Source: an uncultured Clostridia bacterium (GTDB taxonomy: Bacteria > Bacillota > Clostridia > Lachnospirales > Lachnospiraceae). From it: DNA of 10,722 nt. This document shows positions 1 to 6,200 of this stretch, one piece after another; position 1 is the first letter of the stretch; each line of letters begins with the position of its first letter. The stretch is from assembly GCA_937888895.1 (NCBI GenBank), contig CALASV010000271.1, positions 1 to 10,722 of the forward strand, read 5' to 3'. Under the pieces are notes generated by a model, which was not told the origin of the DNA, ran no database searches, and was given only the letters and a program-made list of their open reading frames with translations. Both the position numbers and the translations under genes were made by a program.

Positions 1-1
1 A

Positions 2-985
2 GAAGAAACAATAATAGTATTAGCAGCAACAAATAGACCAGAAATGTTAGATAAAGCTTTACTTCGTCCAGGTCGTTTTGATAGACGAGTGATTGTAGAT
101 AAGCCTGATTTAAAAGGAAGAATAGAAATTTTAAAAGTTCATGCAAAAAATGTATTGATGCATGATTCGGTAGATTTAGAGGCAATTGCGTTAGCAACTT
201 CAGGTGCTGTTGGTTCTGACCTTGCCAATATGATTAATGAAGCAGCTATTTTGGCAGTAAAATGTGGTAGAAATTATGTTACACAAGAAGATTTGTTTGA
301 GTCTGTGGAAGTAGTAATTGCTGGTAAAGAAAAGAAAGACCGTATTTTAAGCAAGGAAGAAAAGAAGGTAGTTGCTTATCACGAAGTTGGTCACGCTTTA
401 ATTAGTATGTTAGAAAAAGATTCTTCCGAACCGGTACAAAAGATTACGATTGTACCTCGTACGATGGGAGCATTAGGTTATGTATTACAAGCACCAGAGG
501 AAGAAAAATATTTAATGACAAAAGACGAAATGATAACGAAAATTGTAACTTTTTGTGCTGGTCGTGCTGCGGAAGAAATTATTTTTGGAAGAATTACAAC
601 AGGAGCAGCAAACGATATTGAACAAGCAACAAAGATTGCAAGAGCAATGATTACTCGTTATGGTATGTCAGAAACTTTTGGTATGGTTGGCTTGGAATCC
701 GTAGAAAATCAATATTTAGATGGAAGAACTGCAATGAATTGTAGTGCAGAAACAGCAACGGAAATTGACAAAGAAGTACGAGAAATCATTAAAAATTGTT
801 ATACGAAAGCAAAAACATTATTACAAGAAAATAGATGTGTATTGGAAGAAATAGCAGAGTTTCTTTTCGAAAAAGAAAGCATTACTGGAAAAGAATTTGT
901 AGAAATTTATAATCGAGTAACAGGAAAACAAGAAGAAACAGATAGGAAGAACGAAGAAGAAGTAAATACTATGTTAGAACAATAA
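2..985 (+). CDS. ftsH: ATP-dependent zinc metalloprotease FtsH (3' part)
   Basis: FtsH is a membrane-anchored AAA+ protease that unfolds and degrades membrane and regulatory proteins. The frame is open from base 2, so the membrane segments, Walker A and Walker B lie to the left of the window. What is seen: the end of the AAA+ domain with the second region of homology (AATNRP then LRPGRFDRR, the arginine-finger region); the zinc site HEVGH at bases 380-394; and the likely third zinc ligand, Asp in TGAANDIEQAT (codon 614-616). The family usually has HEAGH, so Val at the middle position is a mild variant that still fits HExxH. The C-terminal tail is rich in Glu and Lys, as is common for FtsH. 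The gene ends 65 bases before uvrC. The identification is secure; the true start is not visible. Confidence 0.97.
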   Translation, partial: EETIIVLAATNRPEMLDKALLRPGRFDRRVIVDKPDLKGRIEILKVHAKNVLMHDSVDLEAIALATSGAVGSDLANMINEAAILAVKCGRNYVTQEDLFESVEVVIAGKEKKDRILSKEEKKVVAYHEVGHALISMLEKDSSEPVQKITIVPRTMGALGYVLQAPEEEKYLMTKDEMITKIVTFCAGRAAEEIIFGRITTGAANDIEQATKIARAMITRYGMSETFGMVGLESVENQYLDGRTAMNCSAETATEIDKEVREIIKNCYTKAKTLLQENRCVLEEIAEFLFEKESITGKEFVEIYNRVTGKQEETDRKNEEEVNTMLEQ

Positions 986-1004
986 ACAGATTATATGGTT
1001 TCAC

Positions 1005-1031
1005 AAAAGCTAAATCTTAAGATTGGCTTTT
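1005..1031 (+). terminator. weak hairpin between ftsH and uvrC, possible terminator
   Basis: AAAAGCTAA (1005-1013) can pair with TTGGCTTTT (1023-1031) through nine pairs, one of them G-U, around a 9-base loop. The four Ts belong to the stem and only TA follows before an A-run, so termination in the + direction would be weak. It may instead mark an mRNA 3' end or processing point between ftsH and uvrC. Confidence 0.3.
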
Positions 1032-1050
1032 ATAAAAAAAGAGGATATGT

Positions 1051-2931
1051 ATGTTTAATATTGAAGAAGAATTGAAAAAACTCCCGGACAAACCGGGAGT
1101 TTATCTTATGCATGATAAAAATGATACAATTATTTATATTGGTAAAGCAGTAGTTCTAAAAAACAGGGTACGTCAATATTTTCAAAGTAGTCGAAATTTA
1201 TCCCTCAAAATTCAACAGATGGTACAAAAAATTGCTTGGTTTGAATACATTGTTGTAGATTCGGAAGTGGAAGCGTTAGTTTTAGAGTGTAATTTAATTA
1301 AAGAACATCAACCGAAATATAATACAATGTTGAAAGATGATAAACATTATCCTTATATTCGTTTGACCGTACAAGAAGAATATCCTCGTATTATGTTAGC
1401 ACGGGAGCGAAAAAAAGATAAAGCAAAATATTTTGGACCTTATACGAGTGCTTCGGCAGTACAAGATACAATTGAATTGTTAAAAAAGACATATTTTATT
1501 CGTACTTGTAATAAAGTGCTTCCAAGGGATATTGGAAAGGAACGCCCTTGTCTTTATTATCATTTAGGACAGTGCAAAGCTCCTTGTCAAAATTATATTT
1601 CGAAAGAGGAGTATCAAAATAATATAGAACAAGTACAACAATTTCTAAATGGAAATTATAGTTTGATTACAAAGCGTTTAGAGGAACAAATGCAAAAATT
1701 TTCAGAGGAAATGGAGTTTGAAAAGGCAGCAGAGTATCGAGATTTATTATTTAGTGTGAAAAAACTTGCTGAAAAACAAAAGGCAGATGATGCAACATTG
1801 ATAGATAGGGATATTATTGCATTTGCAACGGCAGGAGATGAGGCAGTTGTACAAGTGTTTTTTGTTCGTGACGGAAAAATGCTTGGACGAGAACATTTTT
1901 ATTTAACAGGAGTGGAACAAGAAGCAAGAAGTGAAATCATGGCTAATTTTATCAAGCAATTTTATTCTGGAACACCATATATTCCGAAAGAATTACTACT
2001 TTCTGAGGAAACAAAAGAAAAAGAATTGTTAGAGCATTGGTTGAGTGCAAGGAGAGGAAAACGAGTGCATATTGTTGTTCCAAAAAAAGGAGAAAAAGAA
2101 CGATTAGTAGAATTAGCTGAGAAAAATGCTTCTCTTGTATTACAAAAAGATTCCGAGCGAATTGCAAGACAAGAAAAGAAAACAAAAGGTGCTTTAAAAG
2201 AACTGGCTGATGTATTAGAATTAAAACAGTTATATCGAATGGAATCTTTTGACATTTCTAATATCAATGGTTTTGAAAATGTAGCTTCTATGGTAGTATT
2301 TGAAGGAGGAAAACCAAAGAAAGCAGATTATCGAAAATTTAAAATAAAAACAGTAACAGGTGCAGATGATTATGCGAGCATGAAAGAAGTTTTGACAAGA
2401 CGATTTGAACATGCAAAACAAGAATTAGAACAGTTGAAAGAAAACTATAAAGAGGAAACAGTAGATAATCTTCGTGAATTAGGAAGTTTTACGAGAGTTC
2501 CTGATTTGATTTTGATGGATGGTGGAAAAGGTCAAGTCAATATTGCATTAGAAGTATTAAAAGAGCAAGGATTAGATATTCCAGTTTGTGGTATGGTAAA
2601 AGATGATGCTCATAGGACAAGAGGCTTATATTATAATAATATAGAATTACCGATAAATAATCAGGGAGAAGTATTTCATCTAATTACAAGAATCCAAGAG
2701 GAAACACATCGATTTGCTATTGAATATCATCAATTGTTACGAGGAAAAACACAAACGCATTCTATTTTAGATGATATTAAAGGAATTGGAGCAACAAGAA
2801 GAAAAATATTGATGAAGCAGTATGGTTCACTGGAACAATTGAAAAAGGCAAGTGTAGAAGAATTGGCAAAGCTTCCTTCGATGAATCAAAAAGTAGCACA
2901 AGCTGTATATGATTTTTTGTCTAAAGATTAG
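1051..2931 (+). CDS. uvrC: UvrABC excinuclease subunit C
   Basis: UvrC makes the two incisions on either side of a DNA lesion after UvrA and UvrB have located it. The 626-residue product is full length for the family. Domains in order: a GIY-YIG nuclease at about 12-95 (GVY 16-18, YIG 29-31, with Tyr29, Arg39, Glu79 and Asn91 matching the known active site); four cysteines at 153, 167, 175 and 179, in the arrangement known to hold an iron-sulfur cluster in E. coli UvrC; a UVR helix pair at about 209-235 that should bind UvrB; an RNase H-like nuclease (Asp401, Asp490 in LMDGGKGQ, His553 in THRF); and helix-hairpin-helix motifs at about 573-622. About 25 charged residues (roughly 453-482) lie between the RNase H motifs, more than in Bacillus UvrC; I recall this in other Lachnospiraceae. 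The start is supported by AGAGGA at 1040-1045. No SOS-box-like dyad is seen upstream. Confidence 0.98.
   Translation: MFNIEEELKKLPDKPGVYLMHDKNDTIIYIGKAVVLKNRVRQYFQSSRNLSLKIQQMVQKIAWFEYIVVDSEVEALVLECNLIKEHQPKYNTMLKDDKHYPYIRLTVQEEYPRIMLARERKKDKAKYFGPYTSASAVQDTIELLKKTYFIRTCNKVLPRDIGKERPCLYYHLGQCKAPCQNYISKEEYQNNIEQVQQFLNGNYSLITKRLEEQMQKFSEEMEFEKAAEYRDLLFSVKKLAEKQKADDATLIDRDIIAFATAGDEAVVQVFFVRDGKMLGREHFYLTGVEQEARSEIMANFIKQFYSGTPYIPKELLLSEETKEKELLEHWLSARRGKRVHIVVPKKGEKERLVELAEKNASLVLQKDSERIARQEKKTKGALKELADVLELKQLYRMESFDISNINGFENVASMVVFEGGKPKKADYRKFKIKTVTGADDYASMKEVLTRRFEHAKQELEQLKENYKEETVDNLRELGSFTRVPDLILMDGGKGQVNIALEVLKEQGLDIPVCGMVKDDAHRTRGLYYNNIELPINNQGEVFHLITRIQEETHRFAIEYHQLLRGKTQTHSILDDIKGIGATRRKILMKQYGSLEQLKKASVEELAKLPSMNQKVAQAVYDFLSKD
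1078..1102 (+). promoter_or_regulatory. perfect GC-rich hairpin inside uvrC codons 10-18
   Basis: AAACTCCCGG (1078-1087) and CCGGGAGTTT (1093-1102) form a perfect 10-bp stem with the 5-base loop ACAAA, starting 28 bases after the uvrC ATG start. It is built from codons (CTC, CCG, GAC, CCG) that look uncommon in this AT-rich window. The downstream bases are only moderately T-rich. It resembles an intrinsic terminator or pause site, but its function is inferred from structure alone. Confidence 0.5.
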
Positions 2932-2954
2932 CAAATTGCTGACGGATTTTTTTT
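2929..2954 (+). terminator. possible weak terminator after uvrC
   Basis: A run of eight Ts (2947-2954) follows the uvrC stop codon. The preceding AGCAAATTGCT (2930-2940) is a short dyad with a one-base centre, too tight for a normal hairpin, and I find no convincing longer stem. The T-run and the promoter just downstream suggest that transcription of uvrC may end here, but the stem is poor. Confidence 0.3.
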
Positions 2955-2959
2955 CATCG

Positions 2960-2988
2960 TTGTAGTTGAGAAAAGTATGTGTTATAAT
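2960..2988 (+). promoter_or_regulatory. sigma-A promoter for hprK, extended -10
   Basis: TTGTAG (2960-2965), a 17-base spacer and a perfect TATAAT (2983-2988) preceded by TG one base upstream (TGTTATAAT) give an extended -10 promoter. Transcription should start near 2995, leaving a leader of about 114 bases before hprK. This is the best promoter in the window and separates uvrC from the hprK group. Confidence 0.75.
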
Positions 2989-2990
2989 GT

Positions 2991-3010
2991 AACTATATAG
3001 AACGATAGTT
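2991..3010. promoter_or_regulatory. dyad over the hprK transcription start, possible operator
   Basis: AACTAT (2991-2996) and ATAGTT (3005-3010) are perfect inverted repeats separated by 8 bases, with looser outer symmetry from GTAAC (2989-2993) and GTTAC (3011-3015). The dyad begins three bases after the -10 hexamer and covers the expected start point, a usual place for a repressor operator. Half of it would lie at or before the RNA 5' end, so a DNA role is more likely than an RNA one. Confidence 0.3.
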
Positions 3011-3033
3011 GTTACTAAAGATACTACTATAAT

Positions 3034-3059
3034 AAAACAGTAACAGAGGACTGTTTTTT
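3034..3059 (+). terminator. terminator-like hairpin in the hprK leader, possible attenuator
   Basis: AAAACAGT (3034-3041) and ACTGTTTT (3050-3057) pair perfectly over 8 bp with an 8-base loop, and the T-run extends to six Ts (3054-3059). It lies between the hprK promoter and the hprK start. An upstream segment, TGTTACT (3010-3016), can pair with AGTAACA (3039-3045), which includes the 3' half of the ascending arm, so the two structures exclude each other. Only two of the eight stem pairs are G-C, so leaky termination is expected. Confidence 0.45.
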
Positions 3060-3108
3060 CTAAGTAATATTTTTGTAAATAAAGATGAAATAGAAAAGGA
3101 GAACGTAC

Positions 3109-4038
3109 ATGTATACTGTGGAATTAACAAAACTTGTGGATAAAATGGAACTTGTAAATTGTACTCCAGAAATTGACATTTCCAAAATGGTATTAACTCA
3201 ACCACAAGTAAATCGTCCGGGGTTACAGTTGGCTGGCTTTTTTGATTCTTTTTATTCTGACCGTATTCAGATTATTGGAAATATGGAATATGCTTATATG
3301 GAAAAAATGGAGCAAGACAATGGAATCGGAGCAATGAGAAAGTTAATGGAATATAAGATTCCATGTATCGTATTTAGCCGTAGTCTTCCTGTAAGTGAAG
3401 AAATAAGAGATTTAGCAATAGAACATGGTATACCAATTTTTCAAACGAGTAAAACAACTTCTGATTTTATGGGTGAAGTCATTCGTTGGTTAAAGGTTGA
3501 ATTAGCTCCACGTATTTCTATTCATGGTGTTCTTGTCGATGTTTATGGTGAAGGTATTTTAATTACTGGCGAAAGTGGTATTGGTAAAAGTGAAACTGCT
3601 TTGGAATTGATTAAAAGAGGACATCGTTTAGTTTCTGATGATGTAGTAGAAATTAAAAAAGTAAGTGACGATACTTTGATTGGTTCTGCACCAGATATTA
3701 CAAGACACTTTATTGAACTTCGTGGTATTGGTATTGTAGATGTAAAATCTTTGTTTGGTGTACAAAGTGTAAAGCATACACAGTCGATTGACTTAGTGAT
3801 TCGTTTAGAAGAGTGGGATAGAAATAGAGAATATGACCGTATGGGCTTAGAAGATAAATATACAGAATTTTTAGGTAACAAAGTAGTCTGTCATGACCTT
3901 CCAATTCGTCCAGGTCGTAATCTTGCTATTATTTGCGAATCTGCCGCAGTAAATTATCGTCAGAAGAAGATGGGTTATAATGCAGCACAAGAATTATATA
4001 ATCGTGTCACAAGTAATTTAATGAAGAAACCTCAATAA
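3109..4038 (+). CDS. hprK: HPr kinase/phosphorylase
   Basis: HprK phosphorylates Ser46 of HPr and Crh with ATP or pyrophosphate when glycolytic intermediates are high, and removes the phosphate when phosphate is high. Through P-Ser-HPr and CcpA it controls carbon catabolite repression in Firmicutes. The 309-residue product is full length. Seen: the N-terminal substrate-loop domain (1-130); His140 in SIHGVLVDVYG; the P-loop GESGIGKS at 154-161; HRLVSDD at 172-178 with the acidic pair; and the HprK signature ELRGIGIVDV at 203-212. The hexamer is cytosolic. The start has AAGGAG at 3096-3101, seven bases from ATG. Its own promoter lies at 2960-2988. Its likely substrates include the HPr-like protein encoded at 8034-8285, which keeps Ser46. 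Confidence 0.97.
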   Translation: MYTVELTKLVDKMELVNCTPEIDISKMVLTQPQVNRPGLQLAGFFDSFYSDRIQIIGNMEYAYMEKMEQDNGIGAMRKLMEYKIPCIVFSRSLPVSEEIRDLAIEHGIPIFQTSKTTSDFMGEVIRWLKVELAPRISIHGVLVDVYGEGILITGESGIGKSETALELIKRGHRLVSDDVVEIKKVSDDTLIGSAPDITRHFIELRGIGIVDVKSLFGVQSVKHTQSIDLVIRLEEWDRNREYDRMGLEDKYTEFLGNKVVCHDLPIRPGRNLAIICESAAVNYRQKKMGYNAAQELYNRVTSNLMKKPQ

Positions 4039-4080
4039 TTGTATGAAAAGAAGTCATTTTTTATAAGGAGCATTCATTAA

Positions 4081-4116
4081 ATGAGAAATATAAAAAACAA
4101 AAGGAGAGAAAAATAA
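4081..4116 (+). CDS. possible 11-residue leader ORF before the glucokinase gene
   Basis: An ATG at 4081 opens an 11-codon frame (MRNIKNKRREK) that ends with TAA at 4114-4116, sharing one base with the glucokinase ATG at 4116. It has its own AAGGAG at 4065-4070, ten bases upstream. The second AAGGAG (4101-4106), which serves the kinase, lies inside this frame. The layout would permit translational coupling, but the peptide is tiny, basic and matches no family I know, and in AT-rich sequence the arrangement could be chance. Confidence 0.25.
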   Translation: MRNIKNKRREK

Positions 4117-5075
4117 TGAGCAATTATGTATTTGGTATTGATTTGGGTGGAACAACAGTAAAGTGTGGTTTATTTACAGTAGATGGTACAGTGGTAGATA
4201 AATGGGAAATTAAGACAAACAAAGAAAATAATGGTGCTTCGATTCCTTCTGATATTGCAGCTACAATTCTTGCAAAAGCAGTAGAAAAGAGAATTGAAAA
4301 TTCCGCAGTTTTGGGTGTTGGTGTAGGTGTTCCAGGTCCTGTAACTGCAGATGGTACTGTGCTTATTTGTGCAAATCTTGGTTGGAAAAATTTCAAGGTT
4401 GGCGAAGCAATGAGTGAATTATTAGGTGGTATTCCAGTAACTGTAGCAAATGATGCGAATGTTGCAGCTCTTGGTGAAATGTGGAAAGGTGGCGGTCAAG
4501 GCTATCAAGATGTTGTTATGATTACTCTTGGTACTGGTGTTGGCGGTGGTATCATTTTAGATGGAAAGATTCGTGCAGGTAGCAATGGTGCAGCTGGCGA
4601 ATTAGGACATATGATAGTAAATCCAGATGAAACAGTAACTTGTGGTTGTGGTGGTCATGGTCATTTAGAGCAGTATACTTCTGCAACAGGTATTGTTCGT
4701 TTAGCAAAGAAAGAATTAGCTGAAACAGATGTACAGACAACACTTCGTGATATTGAAAATCTTCAGGCAAAAGATGTTTTTGATGCAGCAAAAGCAGGAG
4801 ATGCTTGTGCTATGGGCTTAGTAGATAAATTGTGTAGTATTTTAGCTCAGGCATTAACTCATGTAGCTTCTACGATTGACCCAGAAGTATTTGTTATTGG
4901 TGGTGGTGTATCTAAGGCAGGAGAAATTTTAACAGAAAACTTAAAGAAACATTATAATCAGAATTTAATTGAAGCTTTATGTAATAAAGAATTCCGTTTA
5001 GCTACATTAGGAAATGATGCAGGAATTTATGGTTCTGCGAAAATGATTTTAGATTATGTGACAAAGATGAATTAA
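4116..5075 (+). CDS. glk: ROK-family glucokinase
   Basis: This protein probably phosphorylates glucose to glucose-6-phosphate with ATP in the cytosol, feeding glycolysis from sugars imported without the PTS. The 319 residues fit ROK kinases. Seen: the phosphate loop DLGGTTVK at 9-16; the catalytic Asp113 in ANDANVAALGE; the second nucleotide segment TLGTGVGGGI at 137-146; the sugar-site GELGH at 161-165 and Glu185; the zinc region CGCGGHGHLEQY at 176-187; and the adenosine motif VIGGGVS at 260-266. The zinc motif is usually CxCGxxGC, so the third Cys is replaced by His183, which could still bind zinc. There is no HTH at the N-terminus, so it is a kinase and not a ROK repressor. The start has AAGGAG at 4101-4106. 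It probably shares the hprK transcript. Exact sugar specificity (glucose, mannose or other) is inferred. Confidence 0.9.
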   Translation: MSNYVFGIDLGGTTVKCGLFTVDGTVVDKWEIKTNKENNGASIPSDIAATILAKAVEKRIENSAVLGVGVGVPGPVTADGTVLICANLGWKNFKVGEAMSELLGGIPVTVANDANVAALGEMWKGGGQGYQDVVMITLGTGVGGGIILDGKIRAGSNGAAGELGHMIVNPDETVTCGCGGHGHLEQYTSATGIVRLAKKELAETDVQTTLRDIENLQAKDVFDAAKAGDACAMGLVDKLCSILAQALTHVASTIDPEVFVIGGGVSKAGEILTENLKKHYNQNLIEALCNKEFRLATLGNDAGIYGSAKMILDYVTKMN

Positions 5076-5086
5076 GTAAGAATAAT
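5058..5086 (+). promoter_or_regulatory. candidate promoter at the end of the glucokinase gene, for murB
   Basis: GTGACA (5058-5063, five of six matches to TTGACA), a 17-base spacer and AATAAT (5081-5086, five of six matches to TATAAT). The expected start near 5093 lies just before the first hairpin of the murB leader (5097), which supports a leader RNA beginning there. AT-rich sequence gives many such matches, so confidence is limited. Confidence 0.4.
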
Positions 5087-5096
5087 ATAAATATAA

Positions 5097-5175
5097 AACT
5101 GCAAGAGAAAGATGCAGTTAGGAATGAGTAGTGAAACGGAGATAATTTCTCTGTTTTACTACTTCCTTCGGGAAG
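5097..5175 (+). promoter_or_regulatory. structured murB leader, three consecutive hairpins
   Basis: Hairpin I: AACTGCA (5097-5103) with TGCAGTT (5113-5119), seven pairs and a 9-base loop. Hairpin II: 5128-5142 with 5148-5162, fifteen pairs of which two are G-U, loop TAATT. Hairpin III: CTTCC (5162-5166) with GGAAG (5171-5175) around a UUCG tetraloop closed by C-G, an exceptionally stable type. None is followed by a T-run, so these are not terminators. They fill most of the 112-base gap and end one base before the murB Shine-Dalgarno sequence. I do not recognise a known riboswitch family. Confidence 0.55.
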
Positions 5176-5176
5176 C

Positions 5177-5183
5177 AAGGAGG
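5177..5183 (+). promoter_or_regulatory. murB ribosome binding site that can be sequestered
   Basis: AAGGAGG is a full-strength site but sits only four bases before ATG (5188). It can pair over seven positions (one G-U) with CTTCCTT at 5162-5168, leaving the 8-base loop 5169-5176. That pairing excludes hairpin III, so ribosome access could depend on which structure forms. Confidence 0.45.
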
Positions 5184-5187
5184 GTAA

Positions 5188-6135
5188 ATGGAGTATAATA
5201 AAAATATTTTTTCAAATCAATTGAAAGAAATCTTGGGGGAAGACAGGGTACTAATAGATGAGCCAATGTGTAAGCATACGACATTTCGTATTGGTGGACC
5301 AGCAGAATGGTTTGTTTTGGTACATAAAATCGAAGAATTACAACAGGTAACCATGCTTTGTAAAGAGCAGGGAGTCCCTTATTATGTAATTGGAAATGGA
5401 AGCGATTTACTTGTTTCGGACACCGGAGTTTCAGGAGTTATAATTCGGCTTGCCGGTGACTTTGAAACAATTGAGCTTGAGGAAATTGTGCCAGAAGGAA
5501 TAGGGCATATTTGTGCTGGTGCTGGTGCTATGCTTTCAAGTCTTGCTTTACGAGCAGGAAAAAAAGGATTTACAGGTTTGGAATTTGCAAGTGGGATTCC
5601 GGGTACCGTTGGTGGTGCTGTGTTAATGAATGCCGGAGCTTACGGAGGAGAAATTAAAGATACGATTGTCGCAGTAGATGTATTAACAAAAAATGGAATT
5701 ATAAAAAGATTAGAACGAGATGCATTAGATCTTTCGTATCGTCATAGTGCAATCATGGAAAGTGGAGATATTGTACTAAAAGCACATTTTTCTCTTTCTG
5801 TGCGTCCTAAAATTCATATTTTTGCTGTAATGGAGTCATATAAAAAATCAAGACAGGCAAAACAACCATTAGAATATCCAAGTGCAGGAAGTACATTTAA
5901 AAGACCAGAAGGATATTTTGCAGGTAAACTAATTCAAGATGCAGGATTATCTGGCTATCGTATCGGTGATGCTATGGTGAGTGAAAAACACGCAGGTTTT
6001 GTCATTAATGCAGGGAAAGCTACGGCAGATGATGTATATCAATTAATTTTGCATATTAAAAAGACAGTAAAAGAGAAATTTCAAGTAGAGTTAGAGCCAG
6101 AAGTGCGTTTTCTTGGAACTTTTTCAACAAATTAG
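5188..6135 (+). CDS. murB: UDP-N-acetylenolpyruvoylglucosamine reductase MurB
   Basis: MurB is a cytosolic FAD enzyme that uses NADPH to reduce UDP-GlcNAc-enolpyruvate to UDP-N-acetylmuramate, the second committed step of peptidoglycan precursor synthesis. The 315 residues are full length. Seen: HTTFRIGGPAE at 30-40; the FAD-binding stretch VIGNGSDLLVSDTGV at 67-81; GLEFASGIPGTVGGAVLMNAGAYG at 130-153 (quoted in part: SGIPGT and NAGAYGG); Arg185 in LSYRHS, matching the substrate-site Arg; Ser235 in PSAGSTFKRP, the proton-donor serine; and Glu305 in LEPEVRFLG. The start is fixed by AAGGAGG at 5177-5183 and by the conserved N-terminus. The gene follows the structured leader at 5097-5175 and lies 65 bases before rapZ. 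Position within a sugar-sensing block suggests that wall precursor supply is matched to carbon status (inference). Confidence 0.97.
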   Translation: MEYNKNIFSNQLKEILGEDRVLIDEPMCKHTTFRIGGPAEWFVLVHKIEELQQVTMLCKEQGVPYYVIGNGSDLLVSDTGVSGVIIRLAGDFETIELEEIVPEGIGHICAGAGAMLSSLALRAGKKGFTGLEFASGIPGTVGGAVLMNAGAYGGEIKDTIVAVDVLTKNGIIKRLERDALDLSYRHSAIMESGDIVLKAHFSLSVRPKIHIFAVMESYKKSRQAKQPLEYPSAGSTFKRPEGYFAGKLIQDAGLSGYRIGDAMVSEKHAGFVINAGKATADDVYQLILHIKKTVKEKFQVELEPEVRFLGTFSTN

Positions 6136-6138
6136 TTG

Positions 6139-6183
6139 TGGATTGAAACAGGTAGAATAATGAAGATACAATGGATTGAAACA
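6139..6183 (+). repeat. 12-bp direct repeat upstream of rapZ
   Basis: TGGATTGAAACA occurs at 6139-6150 and again at 6172-6183, a spacing of 33 bases (about three helical turns). The first copy supplies a -35-like TTGAAA and the second begins at the end of a -10-like TACAAT. It could be a paired protein-binding site around the rapZ promoter, or chance. Confidence 0.5.
6143..6172 (+). promoter_or_regulatory. candidate rapZ promoter
   Basis: TTGAAA (6143-6148), an 18-base spacer and TACAAT (6167-6172), each hexamer matching five of six consensus bases. The expected start near 6180 would leave a short leader before the rapZ ATG at 6201. It would allow rapZ, whiA and the HPr-like gene to be expressed apart from murB. 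Confidence 0.35.
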
Positions 6184-6200
6184 ATGAAATAGGGGGATAT

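Noticed and set aside
1087..1330. GIY-YIG homing endonuclease or mobile intron.
   Set aside because: The GIY-YIG domain is the normal N-terminal nuclease of UvrC, followed in frame by the rest of that protein.
1952..2421. Antisense open frames within uvrC.
   Set aside because: They lie opposite a conserved full-length gene, lack ribosome sites and recognisable domains, and have shadow-type composition (rich in Phe, Ser and Leu). The same applies to the other antisense frames across the window, including the two inside dnaE.
4039..4067. Promoter for the glucokinase gene: TTGTAT, 17 bases, TATAAG.
   Set aside because: The -35 matches only three consensus bases and the -10 overlaps a ribosome site; AT-rich sequence gives many such pairs. 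The nearby ATGA/TCAT stem with Ts is only 4 bp, too short for a terminator.
6139..6183. Start of a CRISPR array, because the repeated GTGGATTGAAAC-like tail resembles the 3' end of type I-C repeats.
   Set aside because: Only 12 bases repeat, only two copies exist, the period of 33 is half the usual repeat-plus-spacer length, and no repeat body or cas gene is present.
6160..6192. Ten-codon ORF (MKIQWIETMK) before rapZ.
   Set aside because: It has only a weak AGGTAG upstream and does not overlap the rapZ start; one copy of the direct repeat lies inside it, which explains the sequence better.
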